The notes beneath the pieces are model-generated. The model ran no database searches, was not told the DNA's origin, and worked only from the letters and a program-made list of their open reading frames with translations. From NCBI GenBank assembly GCA_005405945.1, contig BJHW01000001.1, positions 1,488,001 through 1,552,000 of the forward strand: 64,000 bases of DNA. The letters are read 5' to 3'. The first letter of the stretch is position 1; each line of letters begins with the position of its first letter. This stretch comes from Streptomyces violaceusniger (GTDB lineage: Bacteria; Actinomycetota; Actinomycetes; Streptomycetales; Streptomycetaceae). The position numbers and the translations under genes are program-made. Positions 56,650 through 64,000 of the stretch are shown here, piece after piece.

Positions 56650-57768
56650 ATGCTGATGACCGTCCAGGACTTCGAAACCGCCGCCCGGACCAGACTCGAT
56701 CCCGTCCACGCCGACTTCATCGCCGGCGGGGCGGGGGACGAGATCACCGTACGGGCCAACGAAGAGGCGTTCCGGCGGCTGCGGCTGCTGCCCAGGGTGC
56801 TGCGCGGCAGCGCCGAGCGGTCGCTGGACATCACCGTGCTCGGCAGCCGGGCGCGGACACCGATCCTGCTCTCGCCGACCGCCTTCCACAAACTCCTCGA
56901 CGGGGAGGGCGAGTTGGCCACCGCACGCGCCGCCGCGGCCGTCGGCGCCATCATGATCGTGAGCATGGCGTCCACGGTGGCGGTGGAGGACATCGCGGAG
57001 GCCACCCGGGGCGCCGGTGAGAACCGCGACCCGGCGCCCCTGTGGTTCCAGCTCTACCTCCAGCCCGACCTGGACTTCACCCGGACTCTGGTGCGGCGGG
57101 CCACCGACGCCGGGTGCGCAGCGCTCGTGGTCACCGTGGACTCCCCGGTGCGCGGCGCGCACGAGCGGGACCTGCGCAACGGCTTCCTGGATCTGCCGGA
57201 CGGACTCCGCTGCGAGCACATGGCCGAGCCTGGGGAGGGCGGCCGGGTGCGGCCGATCGCCATGTCGCCGGAGATCTCCTGGCAGCACATCGACTGGCTG
57301 CGCGGAACCACCTCGCTGCCCATTCTGCTCAAGGGTGCCCTGCACCCGGAGGACGCCCGGCTGGCGGTGCGCCACGGTGTGGACGGGCTGCTGCTGTCCA
57401 ACCACGGGGGCCGTCAGCTGGACACCGTGCCCGCCACGATCGAGCTGCTGCCCGAGATCCACGCGGCGGTCGCCGGCCGGATCCCGATCGTGCTGGACGG
57501 CGGTGTGCGGCGGGGCACCGATGTGGTCAAGGCGCTGGCGCTCGGCGCGTCCGCCGTGGGCATCGGCCGCCCGGTGATGTGGGCCCTGGCCGAGGGCGGG
57601 GAGATGGGCGTGCGGCGGCTGCTGGAGCTGCTGCGCGAGGAGGTCGACCACGCGCTGGCGCTGTGCGGCGCCTCCGGTGTCCGGGACCTCACCCCGGATC
57701 TGGTGCGCGCCCCGGCCTGGCCGGACACCGCCGCGTATGCCACCCGGCCCGGTGGAGCGGTCTCATGA
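56650..57768 (+). CDS. FMN-dependent alpha-hydroxy acid oxidase/dehydrogenase
   Basis: This 372-aa enzyme is of the lactate/glycolate oxidase family. It has the opening FETAARTRLDPVHADFIAGGAGDE, LLSPTAFHKL, WFQLYLQPD, LVVTVDSPVRGAHERD, LLKGALHPEDA with the FMN Lys, SNHGGRQLD with the catalytic His, and LDGGVRRGTDVVKALALGASAVGIGRP for the phosphate. It oxidises 2-hydroxyacids to 2-oxoacids. The start is 9 bases from the flavoprotein stop and its own stop overlaps the P450-like start (ATGA), so it is part of a coupled operon. The natural hydroxyacid is unknown. Confidence 0.91.
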   Translation: MLMTVQDFETAARTRLDPVHADFIAGGAGDEITVRANEEAFRRLRLLPRVLRGSAERSLDITVLGSRARTPILLSPTAFHKLLDGEGELATARAAAAVGAIMIVSMASTVAVEDIAEATRGAGENRDPAPLWFQLYLQPDLDFTRTLVRRATDAGCAALVVTVDSPVRGAHERDLRNGFLDLPDGLRCEHMAEPGEGGRVRPIAMSPEISWQHIDWLRGTTSLPILLKGALHPEDARLAVRHGVDGLLLSNHGGRQLDTVPATIELLPEIHAAVAGRIPIVLDGGVRRGTDVVKALALGASAVGIGRPVMWALAEGGEMGVRRLLELLREEVDHALALCGASGVRDLTPDLVRAPAWPDTAAYATRPGGAVS

Positions 57769-59195
57769 GCCGCGTCGGACGCCCGGCCGCCGGTGCGGCG
57801 GCCGTGGCGCTGACGGCCGGACTGCCGTACTGGCTGCCCCGGCTGGTGATCGCCCTGCGGGTGCGCCTCTTCGCCCGGGTCAACGGCGAGGAGGGCATCC
57901 CGGCGCCCGGCCGTGAGGTGCCGGTCGAGGAGTTCAGGCGGGTCTACGGGCATCCGGCCGCGAACGGCCGCAGCCGCGGCGCCGCCCTGTCCGACCTCTT
58001 CTGGTACTGGCTCTCCCCCGGCCCCGAGGTCCACCAGGAGCATCTGGAACCCGGGCCCCGGTACGACGACGTGGCCAGGACCACCCGGCAGATCCTCGCC
58101 GGGCTCTCCCGGGAGCGGTGGAGCGAACTGGTCGGCCGCTGCACCCGGCGGGTGCTCGATGAACTCGAGACGCGGACCGGTGGATACGGCGCCCGGGAGC
58201 ACCGGGTGCGCCTGCGCGATCTGATGATGCCGGTGTGGGCCGAGGTCTACTACGAGGTGGTCTTCCGCGAACCGTGCCCGCGCCACGTCCGGGACCTCAT
58301 CGTCGGCAACGCCGACGACGTGGTCAGCGCCCTGAAGTGCACCAGCCTGCGCCATATGGACCGGCGGCACCGGCTCACCTCGTATCTGCGCGAACGGCTG
58401 GCCAGCGCTCCCCCGCCGGTTCCGCTGCCGTCGCTGCTCACCGAGCGGGAGCGGGCGTACTACCTACAGGGCACGTTCTTCAACACCGCCGTGGTGCAGA
58501 CGTCGGAGGCGATGGCCCATCTGCTGCTGGCCCTCGCCACACACCAGGGCGTCCAGGAGCGTCTGCTCTCCGGCGAGGAGGAGGACGACTACCTGGACCA
58601 TGTCATCAACGAGACGCTCCAGCACTTCCCGCTGTTCGGCGTGGCCCACCGCATCACCACGGACGAGATCCCCCGGGCCGGAAGACCTCCGATACCGGCG
58701 GGCTCGGTCCTGCTGTTCAACTACCCCGAGTATCAGCGGTCGGGAGCCACCGGGCCTGAGCGGTTCGACCCCGGCCGCTGGCTGTCCGCGGACACCCGGC
58801 CCTCCGCCTTCATCCCGTTCGGCGTGACCGCCAACCGGCCCTGCCCGGCCCGTGGTTTCGCCGTCCTGACCATGCGGGTGGCGGCCGAGGAGGTCCTGCG
58901 GCGCTTCCGGCTGGCGTCCACGGCCGAGCACACCCGGTCGCTGCCCAGCCGCGGCCCCTGTCTGCTGATCCCGCACACCCCCCGGCGGACCCCGGTGGCC
59001 TGGCGACCGGCCATGCGGGCGGCGCGGCTCGCGGGGATGCGGCTGGGCGACCGGTGGGGGGCGATCCCGCGCAGCCTCACCCAGCTGGTGCTCGGCGGCT
59101 ACATGGTGTGGGACGCCCGGCGCCAGGGGCTGTGCCGGAACTACTTCGCCACGGTGTCCGAGGACACCGCCAGACCCGCCGTCGCCGGCAGTTGA
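57765..59195 (+). CDS. Divergent cytochrome P450 with N-terminal hydrophobic segment and altered ExxR
   Basis: This 476-aa protein opens with a hydrophobic stretch (AAAVALTAGLPYWLPRLVIALRVRLFA) that could anchor it to the membrane. The heme region reads FIPFGVTANRPCPARGFAVLTMR with the axial Cys in the P450 place. The K-helix reads INETLQHFPLFGVAHRI, giving ETLQ where nearly all P450s have ExxR. The I-helix also lacks a clear AGxxT. It therefore may catalyse a reaction other than ordinary oxygen activation, like some P450s that need no electron donor, or bind heme for a non-enzymatic role. It overlaps the hydroxyacid oxidase by four bases. Confidence 0.72.
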   Translation: MSRVGRPAAGAAAVALTAGLPYWLPRLVIALRVRLFARVNGEEGIPAPGREVPVEEFRRVYGHPAANGRSRGAALSDLFWYWLSPGPEVHQEHLEPGPRYDDVARTTRQILAGLSRERWSELVGRCTRRVLDELETRTGGYGAREHRVRLRDLMMPVWAEVYYEVVFREPCPRHVRDLIVGNADDVVSALKCTSLRHMDRRHRLTSYLRERLASAPPPVPLPSLLTERERAYYLQGTFFNTAVVQTSEAMAHLLLALATHQGVQERLLSGEEEDDYLDHVINETLQHFPLFGVAHRITTDEIPRAGRPPIPAGSVLLFNYPEYQRSGATGPERFDPGRWLSADTRPSAFIPFGVTANRPCPARGFAVLTMRVAAEEVLRRFRLASTAEHTRSLPSRGPCLLIPHTPRRTPVAWRPAMRAARLAGMRLGDRWGAIPRSLTQLVLGGYMVWDARRQGLCRNYFATVSEDTARPAVAGS

Positions 59196-59211
59196 TGAGG
59201 AGGGTGAGACG

Positions 59212-60489
59212 ATGACTCCCACAGAGCTTGCCCCCGCCTTCTTCATCGCCGCCGTGGTGATCCTGCTGACCTGCCGTCTGGTGGTCTGGTTGACGGGCCG
59301 GTTCGGGCAGCCGCCGGTGGTCGGGGAGATGATCGCCGGTGTGGTGCTCGGCCCGTCGCTCTTCGGTCTCGTGGCGCCGGACGCGTCGGACGCGGTCTTC
59401 CCGCCGGAGCTCAAACCGGTGCTGTACGTGGCCGGGCAGATCGGCCTGGTCGCCCTGATGTTCCACGCGGGGTACGAATTCCGGGCCCACGCCGGGCGCG
59501 GGCTGGCCGGAACCGCGGTGACGGTCTCCGCCGCCGGGGTGCTGGTCCCGCTGCTGCTGGGCGTGGGACTGACCTTCGCGGCCGATGGCCACGTCCCCAT
59601 CTTCGTCGACGGGGTCTCGGTCTGGGTGACCGCGGCCTTCGTCGGGGTCGCGCTCGCCATCACCGCCTTCCCGATGCTGGCGCGCATCATCACCGAACAG
59701 GGGATCTCCGGGACGCGGCACGGGTCGCTGTCTCTCGCCTCGGGGGCCACCGATGACGCGGCCGCCTGGCTCATGCTCGCCGGGGTGCTGAGCGTGGCCT
59801 CGGAGAAGACCGGGCCGATCGTCAAGGCGCTGGGCGGTTCGCTGCTCTTCGTGGCCGTCCTGCTCCTGGTGGGGCGGCGGCTGCTGGCCTGGATCCTGAC
59901 CAAGCCGGGCCTGAGCGACGAGTCCCGGCTGCTGTTCACGGTCGCGGTGCTGTTCTGCGGCGCCTGGTTCACCGACACCATCCAGCTGTACGCGGTCTTC
60001 GGGGCGTTCTCCATCGGGCTGGCGATGCCCCGCCACGAGGCGTCCGAGCGGGTGGTGACGACCATCCAGGGGGTGACCCAGGTGGTCTTCGTGCCGATGT
60101 TCTTCACCTACTCCGGTCTCAACACGCGCTTCGACGTGTTCGCGGACCCCACCGTGATGGCGTTCGGCGCGGGCTGCGTCGTGGTCGCGTCGGTCGGCAA
60201 GTTCGGCGGCTGCTGGGCGGCCGCCAAGCTGTGCGGGGAGCCGAGTGCGGTGGCGGTCCGGGTCGGCGCCCTGATGAACGCGCGCGGGCTGATGCAGCTC
60301 ATCGCGCTCAACATCGGGCTGTCGGCCGGGATCGTCGGTGATGAGCTGTTCGCGGCGCTCGTTCTGGTGGCCCTGGTGACCACGGTGATGACGGTCCCGG
60401 TGCTCAACTGGCTGGACCGCCGCGACCGCGGGTCCGGGACGGCCGGGGAGCCGGCCGGCACCGCGGCCGCGGTGCCGGCCGGGAGCTGA
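59212..60489 (+). CDS. Cation:proton antiporter, CPA2/KefB-like
   Basis: This 425-aa membrane protein has 12-13 helices and the Na+/H+ exchanger family pattern: FGQPPVVGEMIAGVVLGPSLFG, GLVALMFHAGYEF, ALAITAFPMLARII and SGATDDAAAWLMLA with the paired Asp residues of the ion site. It lies 16 bases after the P450-like gene behind a GAGGAGGGTGAG site and ends in a long bidirectional terminator. As the last gene of the redox operon it might export the product or protons, or give self-protection. That role is inferred. Confidence 0.88.
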   Translation: MTPTELAPAFFIAAVVILLTCRLVVWLTGRFGQPPVVGEMIAGVVLGPSLFGLVAPDASDAVFPPELKPVLYVAGQIGLVALMFHAGYEFRAHAGRGLAGTAVTVSAAGVLVPLLLGVGLTFAADGHVPIFVDGVSVWVTAAFVGVALAITAFPMLARIITEQGISGTRHGSLSLASGATDDAAAWLMLAGVLSVASEKTGPIVKALGGSLLFVAVLLLVGRRLLAWILTKPGLSDESRLLFTVAVLFCGAWFTDTIQLYAVFGAFSIGLAMPRHEASERVVTTIQGVTQVVFVPMFFTYSGLNTRFDVFADPTVMAFGAGCVVVASVGKFGGCWAAAKLCGEPSAVAVRVGALMNARGLMQLIALNIGLSAGIVGDELFAALVLVALVTTVMTVPVLNWLDRRDRGSGTAGEPAGTAAAVPAGS

Positions 60490-60507
60490 GCGCCGCCTTC
60501 CGCACGG

Positions 60508-60547
60508 GAGAGGTCCCGGTGTGCCCACGGGCACACCGGGACCTCTC
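60508..60547. terminator. Long bidirectional terminator hairpin
   Basis: Perfect 19-base arms (60508-60526 starting GAGAGGTCCCGG, 60529-60547 ending CCGGGACCTCTC) close over two bases in the 79-base gap between the convergent antiporter and ligase genes. It should stop both transcripts. Confidence 0.9.
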
Positions 60548-60568
60548 AGTCCGGTCAACCCCACACCG

Positions 60569-62145
60569 TCACGCCGTCTCCAGCGGCCCGGTGACCCGCG
60601 ACAGCAGCGCCCGCTTGTCCGGCTTACCACCCGGCGCCACCGGCACCTCGGTCACGACGGTGACGGTGGCGGGGACACTCGCCTCCCCCAACTCCGCGGC
60701 GACGAGCGCGCGCACGGCGTCCAGGTCCGGTTCACGGCCCTCGGCCGGGACGACGAAGGCGTGCGCGGCCTCGCCGGTACGCTCGTCGGGCGCGCCCACC
60801 ACATACGCCTGGTCGACATCGGGATGGGCCGCCAGCGCGCGTTCGATCGCCCCGGCGTAGTGCACGATCGCGTTGATGATGACCACGTCCCGGGCGCGCC
60901 CGGTGAGCCGCAGAAAGCCCCGCTCGTCCAGGTGGCCGACATCGCGGGTGCGCACCCACCCCGCCCGCAGGACCTCCCGGGTCCGCTCCTCGTCCCCCAG
61001 TAGCCCGCCATCGCCGAGTCGGTGCGCACCCATATCTCGCCGGTGGTCCCGGCGGGCACCGGCCGTCCCTCCGGGTCGCGGACGTCCATCTCCACCCCGG
61101 ACCACGCCCGGCCCACCGAGTCGTACAGCTGGTCCGGGAACTCGGCCATCTCGTCCGGGGTGAGCAGGGTGAGCATGCCGGTCTCCGTCTGCCCGTACCC
61201 CTGGTGGACCGCCGGGCCGAGCAGCCGGGCCGCCTCCGCGAGCCGGTGCGGGGCGAGCGGGGACCCGGCCACCAGCAGCACCCGGAGGCTGGAGATGTCC
61301 ACGCGGTCGGTGCGCAGGACGTCCAGCACCTGATGCAGCCGGGGCACGGTCATCAGACACGCGGTGATCCGGTGGCGCTCGAAGACCTGGGGGAAGGCGA
61401 ACGGCGGTTCGGGGATGACGGCGGTGCCGCCGCCCATCAGGCAGACCCCGAGATGCTCGAAGATCACCGCGCTGCTCAGGGTGCCGAAGAGCAGATACCG
61501 CTCGTAGCCCGCCGCGAGTCGTGTGGTCCGCTCGGTCCAACGCGCGGGCTGCCAGGCCCAGTTGAGGGCGAGCGAACGGTAGCTGTGCGCACAGCCCTTG
61601 GGGCGTCCGGTGCTGCCACTGGTCAGCGTCACCAGGGCGATGTCGTCGGGGCGGCCCTGGGCGATCAGCTCTCCCGTGGCCTTCGGGTGGGCGTCCAGGA
61701 GGTCCGGGCCCAGCCGCGACACGGTCACCCCGCCCGCCGCGTCGAGCAGTTCGGGGGTGGCACCGGTCTCGTCGGTCACCAGGACGTCGATTCCATCGGA
61801 GAGGACGTATCCCAGATGGGCCGGGGTCATGCCGGGCCGCAGCCCCGTCACCCGGCAGCCCAGCGCGTAGGCCGCCGCCAGCAGCGCGAAACCCTCGGGC
61901 GTCACATCGGTGGCCACCGCCACCGAACGGCCCGGGCCGAGTCCGGCCGCCCGCAGCCCGTCGGCGCACCGACCGATCAGCTCCAGCACCTCGCCGCGCG
62001 AGAGGACACGCGAGCGGTGTTCGAAGGCGGGCAGCTCCGGCCGCGCGCGGAAGGCGTCAAGGAGGGCCTGGGGGAAGGGTTCCGTGATGGGCTCGGCGTC
62101 GTGGTGGGGGGATCTGTGACCGGACGCTCCGGCTGACGTGTCCAT
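60569..62145 (-). CDS. AMP-dependent acyl-CoA synthetase/ligase (frameshift near 61000)
   Basis: The corrected protein is about 525 aa from ATG 62145. It has the P-loop LVTLTSGSTGRPKGC, HQGYGQTETGMLTLL, GEIWVRTDSAMAGYW, the hinge TRDVGHLDERGFLRLTGRARD and the C-terminal catalytic Lys in PVAPGGKPDKRALLSRV. A G5 run near 61000 should be G6. ANL enzymes of this kind activate fatty, aromatic or other acids as CoA or carrier-protein thioesters. It is convergent with the redox operon, so it may belong to the same pathway or be independent; no carrier protein is nearby. Confidence 0.88.
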
Positions 62146-62320
62146 GTGCGTCTCCGTTCGGGGGTGGTGCCCAATGGGACGTGGTGGATCACCCGACACG
62201 ATACGGCGGCACGGCCCGCCCGCGGCCACGATCGCGGATCATCGGCCGGGCCGCGCTGTCCACGACGGCACCGCGCCACCCCCGGCGGCGTCCGCCACTC
62301 CCCCACTGACCGTCACGCGG

Positions 62321-62929
62321 TCATTCACCACGCCAGACGTTGTCGAAGGCCGCTTCCTCGATGGCCCGCCGCTGCCGCTCCGCCTCCAGCTCCATCACGG
62401 CGTCGTTGACGGCGGCGAGCACGGTCACGGTCGCGTCGCCGGCCGTGCCCGCGGCGTCTTCCGCGGGCTCCTCACGGATGCCGATGGCCGCCGCGAGGGT
62501 CGCGAGGACGGGCTCGTCCGAGGCCCAGCGGTCGGTCGCGTGGCGGCGGGCGGGCGAGTCGACCGGCACCGCCTGACCGGCGCGGAGCGGCAGCCAGCCG
62601 TGGCGCCGCCGGGTGATCTGTCCCGCCTCCTCCAGGGCGTCCAGATAGGCGGAGGACAGGCCGCGGCCCCTGCGCCACAGCCACTCGCCGACCGGCTCGT
62701 GGGGCGGCTGGCGAACGAGCGACGCCGCGGCCTCGTCCAGCAGGCGATCCCCGGTCGGCGGGCAGAGTCCCGGCACGATCCGCTCGTCCTCGATCGTGAG
62801 CGTCTCGGCGCCGAGGAGGTCGATCAGCTCGGCTCCCGCGAGCGCGAGCGACAGGTCGCCCCGCTCCAGGGGTCGGATGGGCGCCACGTCCAGGGTGACG
62901 ATCAGCAGGTCCCGCGGTGTGGTCATCAA
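62321..62929 (-). CDS. GPP34-family (Golgi phosphoprotein 3-like) protein
   Basis: This 202-aa protein shows the GPP34 pattern: TTPRDLLIVTLDVAPIRPLERGDLSLALAGAELIDLLGAETLTIEDERIVP, shown here as a single family block of strands and helices over residues 3-55. It continues WLWRRGRGLSSAYLDALEEAGQI and ARRHATDRWASDEPVLATLAAAIG. The eukaryotic relatives bind phosphatidylinositol phosphate, and actinobacteria hold many copies of unproved function. It is followed on the same strand by no close partner; a 91-base gap leads back to an ATPase-LuxR protein gene. The domain call is firm, the function unknown. Confidence 0.85.
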   Translation of the reverse strand: MMTTPRDLLIVTLDVAPIRPLERGDLSLALAGAELIDLLGAETLTIEDERIVPGLCPPTGDRLLDEAAASLVRQPPHEPVGEWLWRRGRGLSSAYLDALEEAGQITRRRHGWLPLRAGQAVPVDSPARRHATDRWASDEPVLATLAAAIGIREEPAEDAAGTAGDATVTVLAAVNDAVMELEAERQRRAIEEAAFDNVWRGE

Positions 62930-63020
62930 ACGCTCCGCTCGCCGTTCCCCGCCAACGATACGTTCCGAAGCGCAAGGCTGTGCGCCGACGTGGCTGCCGG
63001 GTACGCCATGTCAGCGGCCG

Positions 63021-63992
63021 CTAGGAGCCGCCGGCTCCCCAGGTGTGGGCCAGCGCGGCCGCCTCGCCACGCGAGGTGACGCCCAGCTTCTCCAGGATGT
63101 TCGCCACGTGGAACTTCACCGTCGACTCGCTGATGTGGAGCTCCTGGGCGATCTGCCGGTTGCGCCTTCCGCGGGCCAGTTGTTCCAGAACCTCCAGCTC
63201 GCGCGCCCCCAGGACGTCCAGCGGATCCTCGCGGGCCGGCTGCGGCGGGCCGAGCGGCACGGTGGCCGTCACCGTGGTGCCCCACTCCGGGACCGCGTCC
63301 ACGTCCAGCCGTCCGCCCAGCGCGGCCACCCGCTCCCCGACCCGGCGGGCGTCCAGGGCGGTCCGCCTCAGGACGCCGGGGCCGTCGTCCCGTACGGTGG
63401 CGCGCAGCTCGCCCTCGCCGACCTTCCAGCCGATGTGCACGCGGCGCACCGGGAGCGGCGCGCCGTCCCGGCCCGGCCCCTGCTCGTCCAGCATGGCGTG
63501 CACCACGGCCCGCACCACCGCGCGGGCCGTATTGGCCACGTCGGCGGCGAGCAGCCGGTCCGCTCCCTCCTCGGTGCCGGGCGGGCCGAGGTCCAGCCGT
63601 ACGGACAGGCCGCGCAGCTCAGGGCGGAGCGATGCGGCGAGCCGGGCGAAGGCGTCCCCGGCCGGTTCCTCCGCCAGCGCCTGATCGCGGTCGGTCCGGG
63701 CGCGCAGTTCGGCCAGGGCGCTGACGGCGAGGTCCACCGCGCGGGCCCGGGCGGTCCGGTCGTCCAGATCGCGGCCGCGCAACACGCCGAGCAGGGCGGA
63801 CAGGGCGGCGCCGTGGGCGTCGACGAGTTCGGCGATGGCCGTGGCCCGCGCCGCGGCCGCGGCCCGCGACTGGGCCAGCGTCCCGGGCACCGCCTCGGCC
63901 GCCATCCGGTCGCGGTGCGCGGTCACCAGGTCCCACAGGGCGCGGGCGGCCGCCAGGGCCCCGGCCGGGACGGGGGTCTCCTCGGTCGTCAC
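63021..63992 (-). CDS. LuxR-type transcriptional regulator with N-terminal histidine-kinase-like ATPase domain
   Basis: This 323-aa protein has an Ala/Arg-rich helical N-terminus (about 1-130), then a HATPase-like domain with LLAADVANTARAVVRAVVHAMLDEQ, LRATVRDDGPGVLRR and GERVAALGGRLDVDAVPEWGTTVTATVPL. It ends in a LuxR/NarL helix-turn-helix: LDVLGARELEVLEQLARGRRNRQIAQELHISESTVKFHVANIL. No phospho-accepting His box precedes the ATPase, and no receiver domain is present. The fusion joins parts usually found in separate kinase and regulator proteins. It may sense ATP or another ligand directly. The start near the window edge (63992) appears complete. Confidence 0.82.
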   Translation of the reverse strand: MTTEETPVPAGALAAARALWDLVTAHRDRMAAEAVPGTLAQSRAAAAARATAIAELVDAHGAALSALLGVLRGRDLDDRTARARAVDLAVSALAELRARTDRDQALAEEPAGDAFARLAASLRPELRGLSVRLDLGPPGTEEGADRLLAADVANTARAVVRAVVHAMLDEQGPGRDGAPLPVRRVHIGWKVGEGELRATVRDDGPGVLRRTALDARRVGERVAALGGRLDVDAVPEWGTTVTATVPLGPPQPAREDPLDVLGARELEVLEQLARGRRNRQIAQELHISESTVKFHVANILEKLGVTSRGEAAALAHTWGAGGS

Positions 63993-64000
63993 GAGGACGA

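Noticed and set aside
54958..57651. Very long antisense reading (897 codons) across the flavoprotein and hydroxyacid oxidase genes
   Set aside because: High-GC DNA gives long open antisense frames. The protein is low complexity in Gly, Val and Arg without family motifs, while the sense strand carries two well-defined enzymes.
1..64000. tRNA, rRNA or riboswitch genes
   Set aside because: I saw no cloverleaf with a TTCGA-type T loop or conserved rRNA sequence, and no riboswitch core that I could defend by eye.

Overview
The window is high-GC actinobacterial DNA and looks like a Streptomyces chromosome. The signs are very strong GC bias at third codon positions, a CebR-type cellulose operator, rare TTA leucine codons, PucR regulators, a GPP34 protein and a modular type I polyketide synthase (PKS). 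No rRNA, tRNA or CRISPR array was seen.

Layout. (1) 1-12.8 kb is the right edge of a polyketide cluster. On the minus strand lie a 5-aminolevulinate synthase (ALAS)-like enzyme, a discrete acyltransferase, a short PaaK/LuxE-like adenylating enzyme and the start of a type I PKS. The PKS has a KSQ loading module with a methylmalonyl-type AT and ACP, then a first extension module with a malonyl-type AT that runs off the left edge. Two overlapping adenylate-forming ligases diverge on the plus strand. ALAS plus acyl-CoA ligase plus amide synthetase is the known gene set for the C5N unit (2-amino-3-hydroxycyclopent-2-enone), so the product is probably a propionate-started polyketide capped by C5N. 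TTA codons in the ALAS and the acyltransferase imply bldA control. (2) 13.1-17 kb has a sigma-like/zinc-finger/ricin-lectin membrane protein and two secreted esterases below a CebR palindrome. (3) 17.4-32.7 kb is catabolic: an agmatinase-family hydrolase, NCS1 permease, cyclase-family hydrolase, NTF2-like protein and aldehyde dehydrogenase in one operon, two PucR regulators, a methyltransferase, an MFS-HAD-amine oxidase operon and a 2-hydroxyacid dehydrogenase. (4) 32.7-51.5 kb is mixed accessory DNA: a CocE hydrolase with its TetR, an Rrf2 regulator, a flavin acyl-CoA dehydrogenase-like enzyme, a SpoIIE phosphatase, SDRs, a deleted IlvD gene, an IS701-like element, an esterase, a permease pair, a Gfo/Idh/MocA-LacI pair and a decayed two-component system. 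(5) 51.8-62.1 kb is a redox block: TetR, P450, ferredoxin, SDR, then a tight run of FOXRED2-like flavoprotein, lactate-oxidase-type enzyme, divergent P450 and antiporter, with a convergent adenylate-forming ligase. (6) A GPP34 protein and an ATPase-LuxR regulator close the window.

Data quality. More than twenty genes show reading-frame breaks. In about ten junctions read base by base, the homologous frame is restored by adding one base to a G or C run, which points to assembly errors rather than gene death. The IlvD internal deletion and the damaged two-component pair are different and look like genuine decay. Protein lengths below refer to frame-corrected readings where stated. All family calls come from motif recognition; no database search was run.
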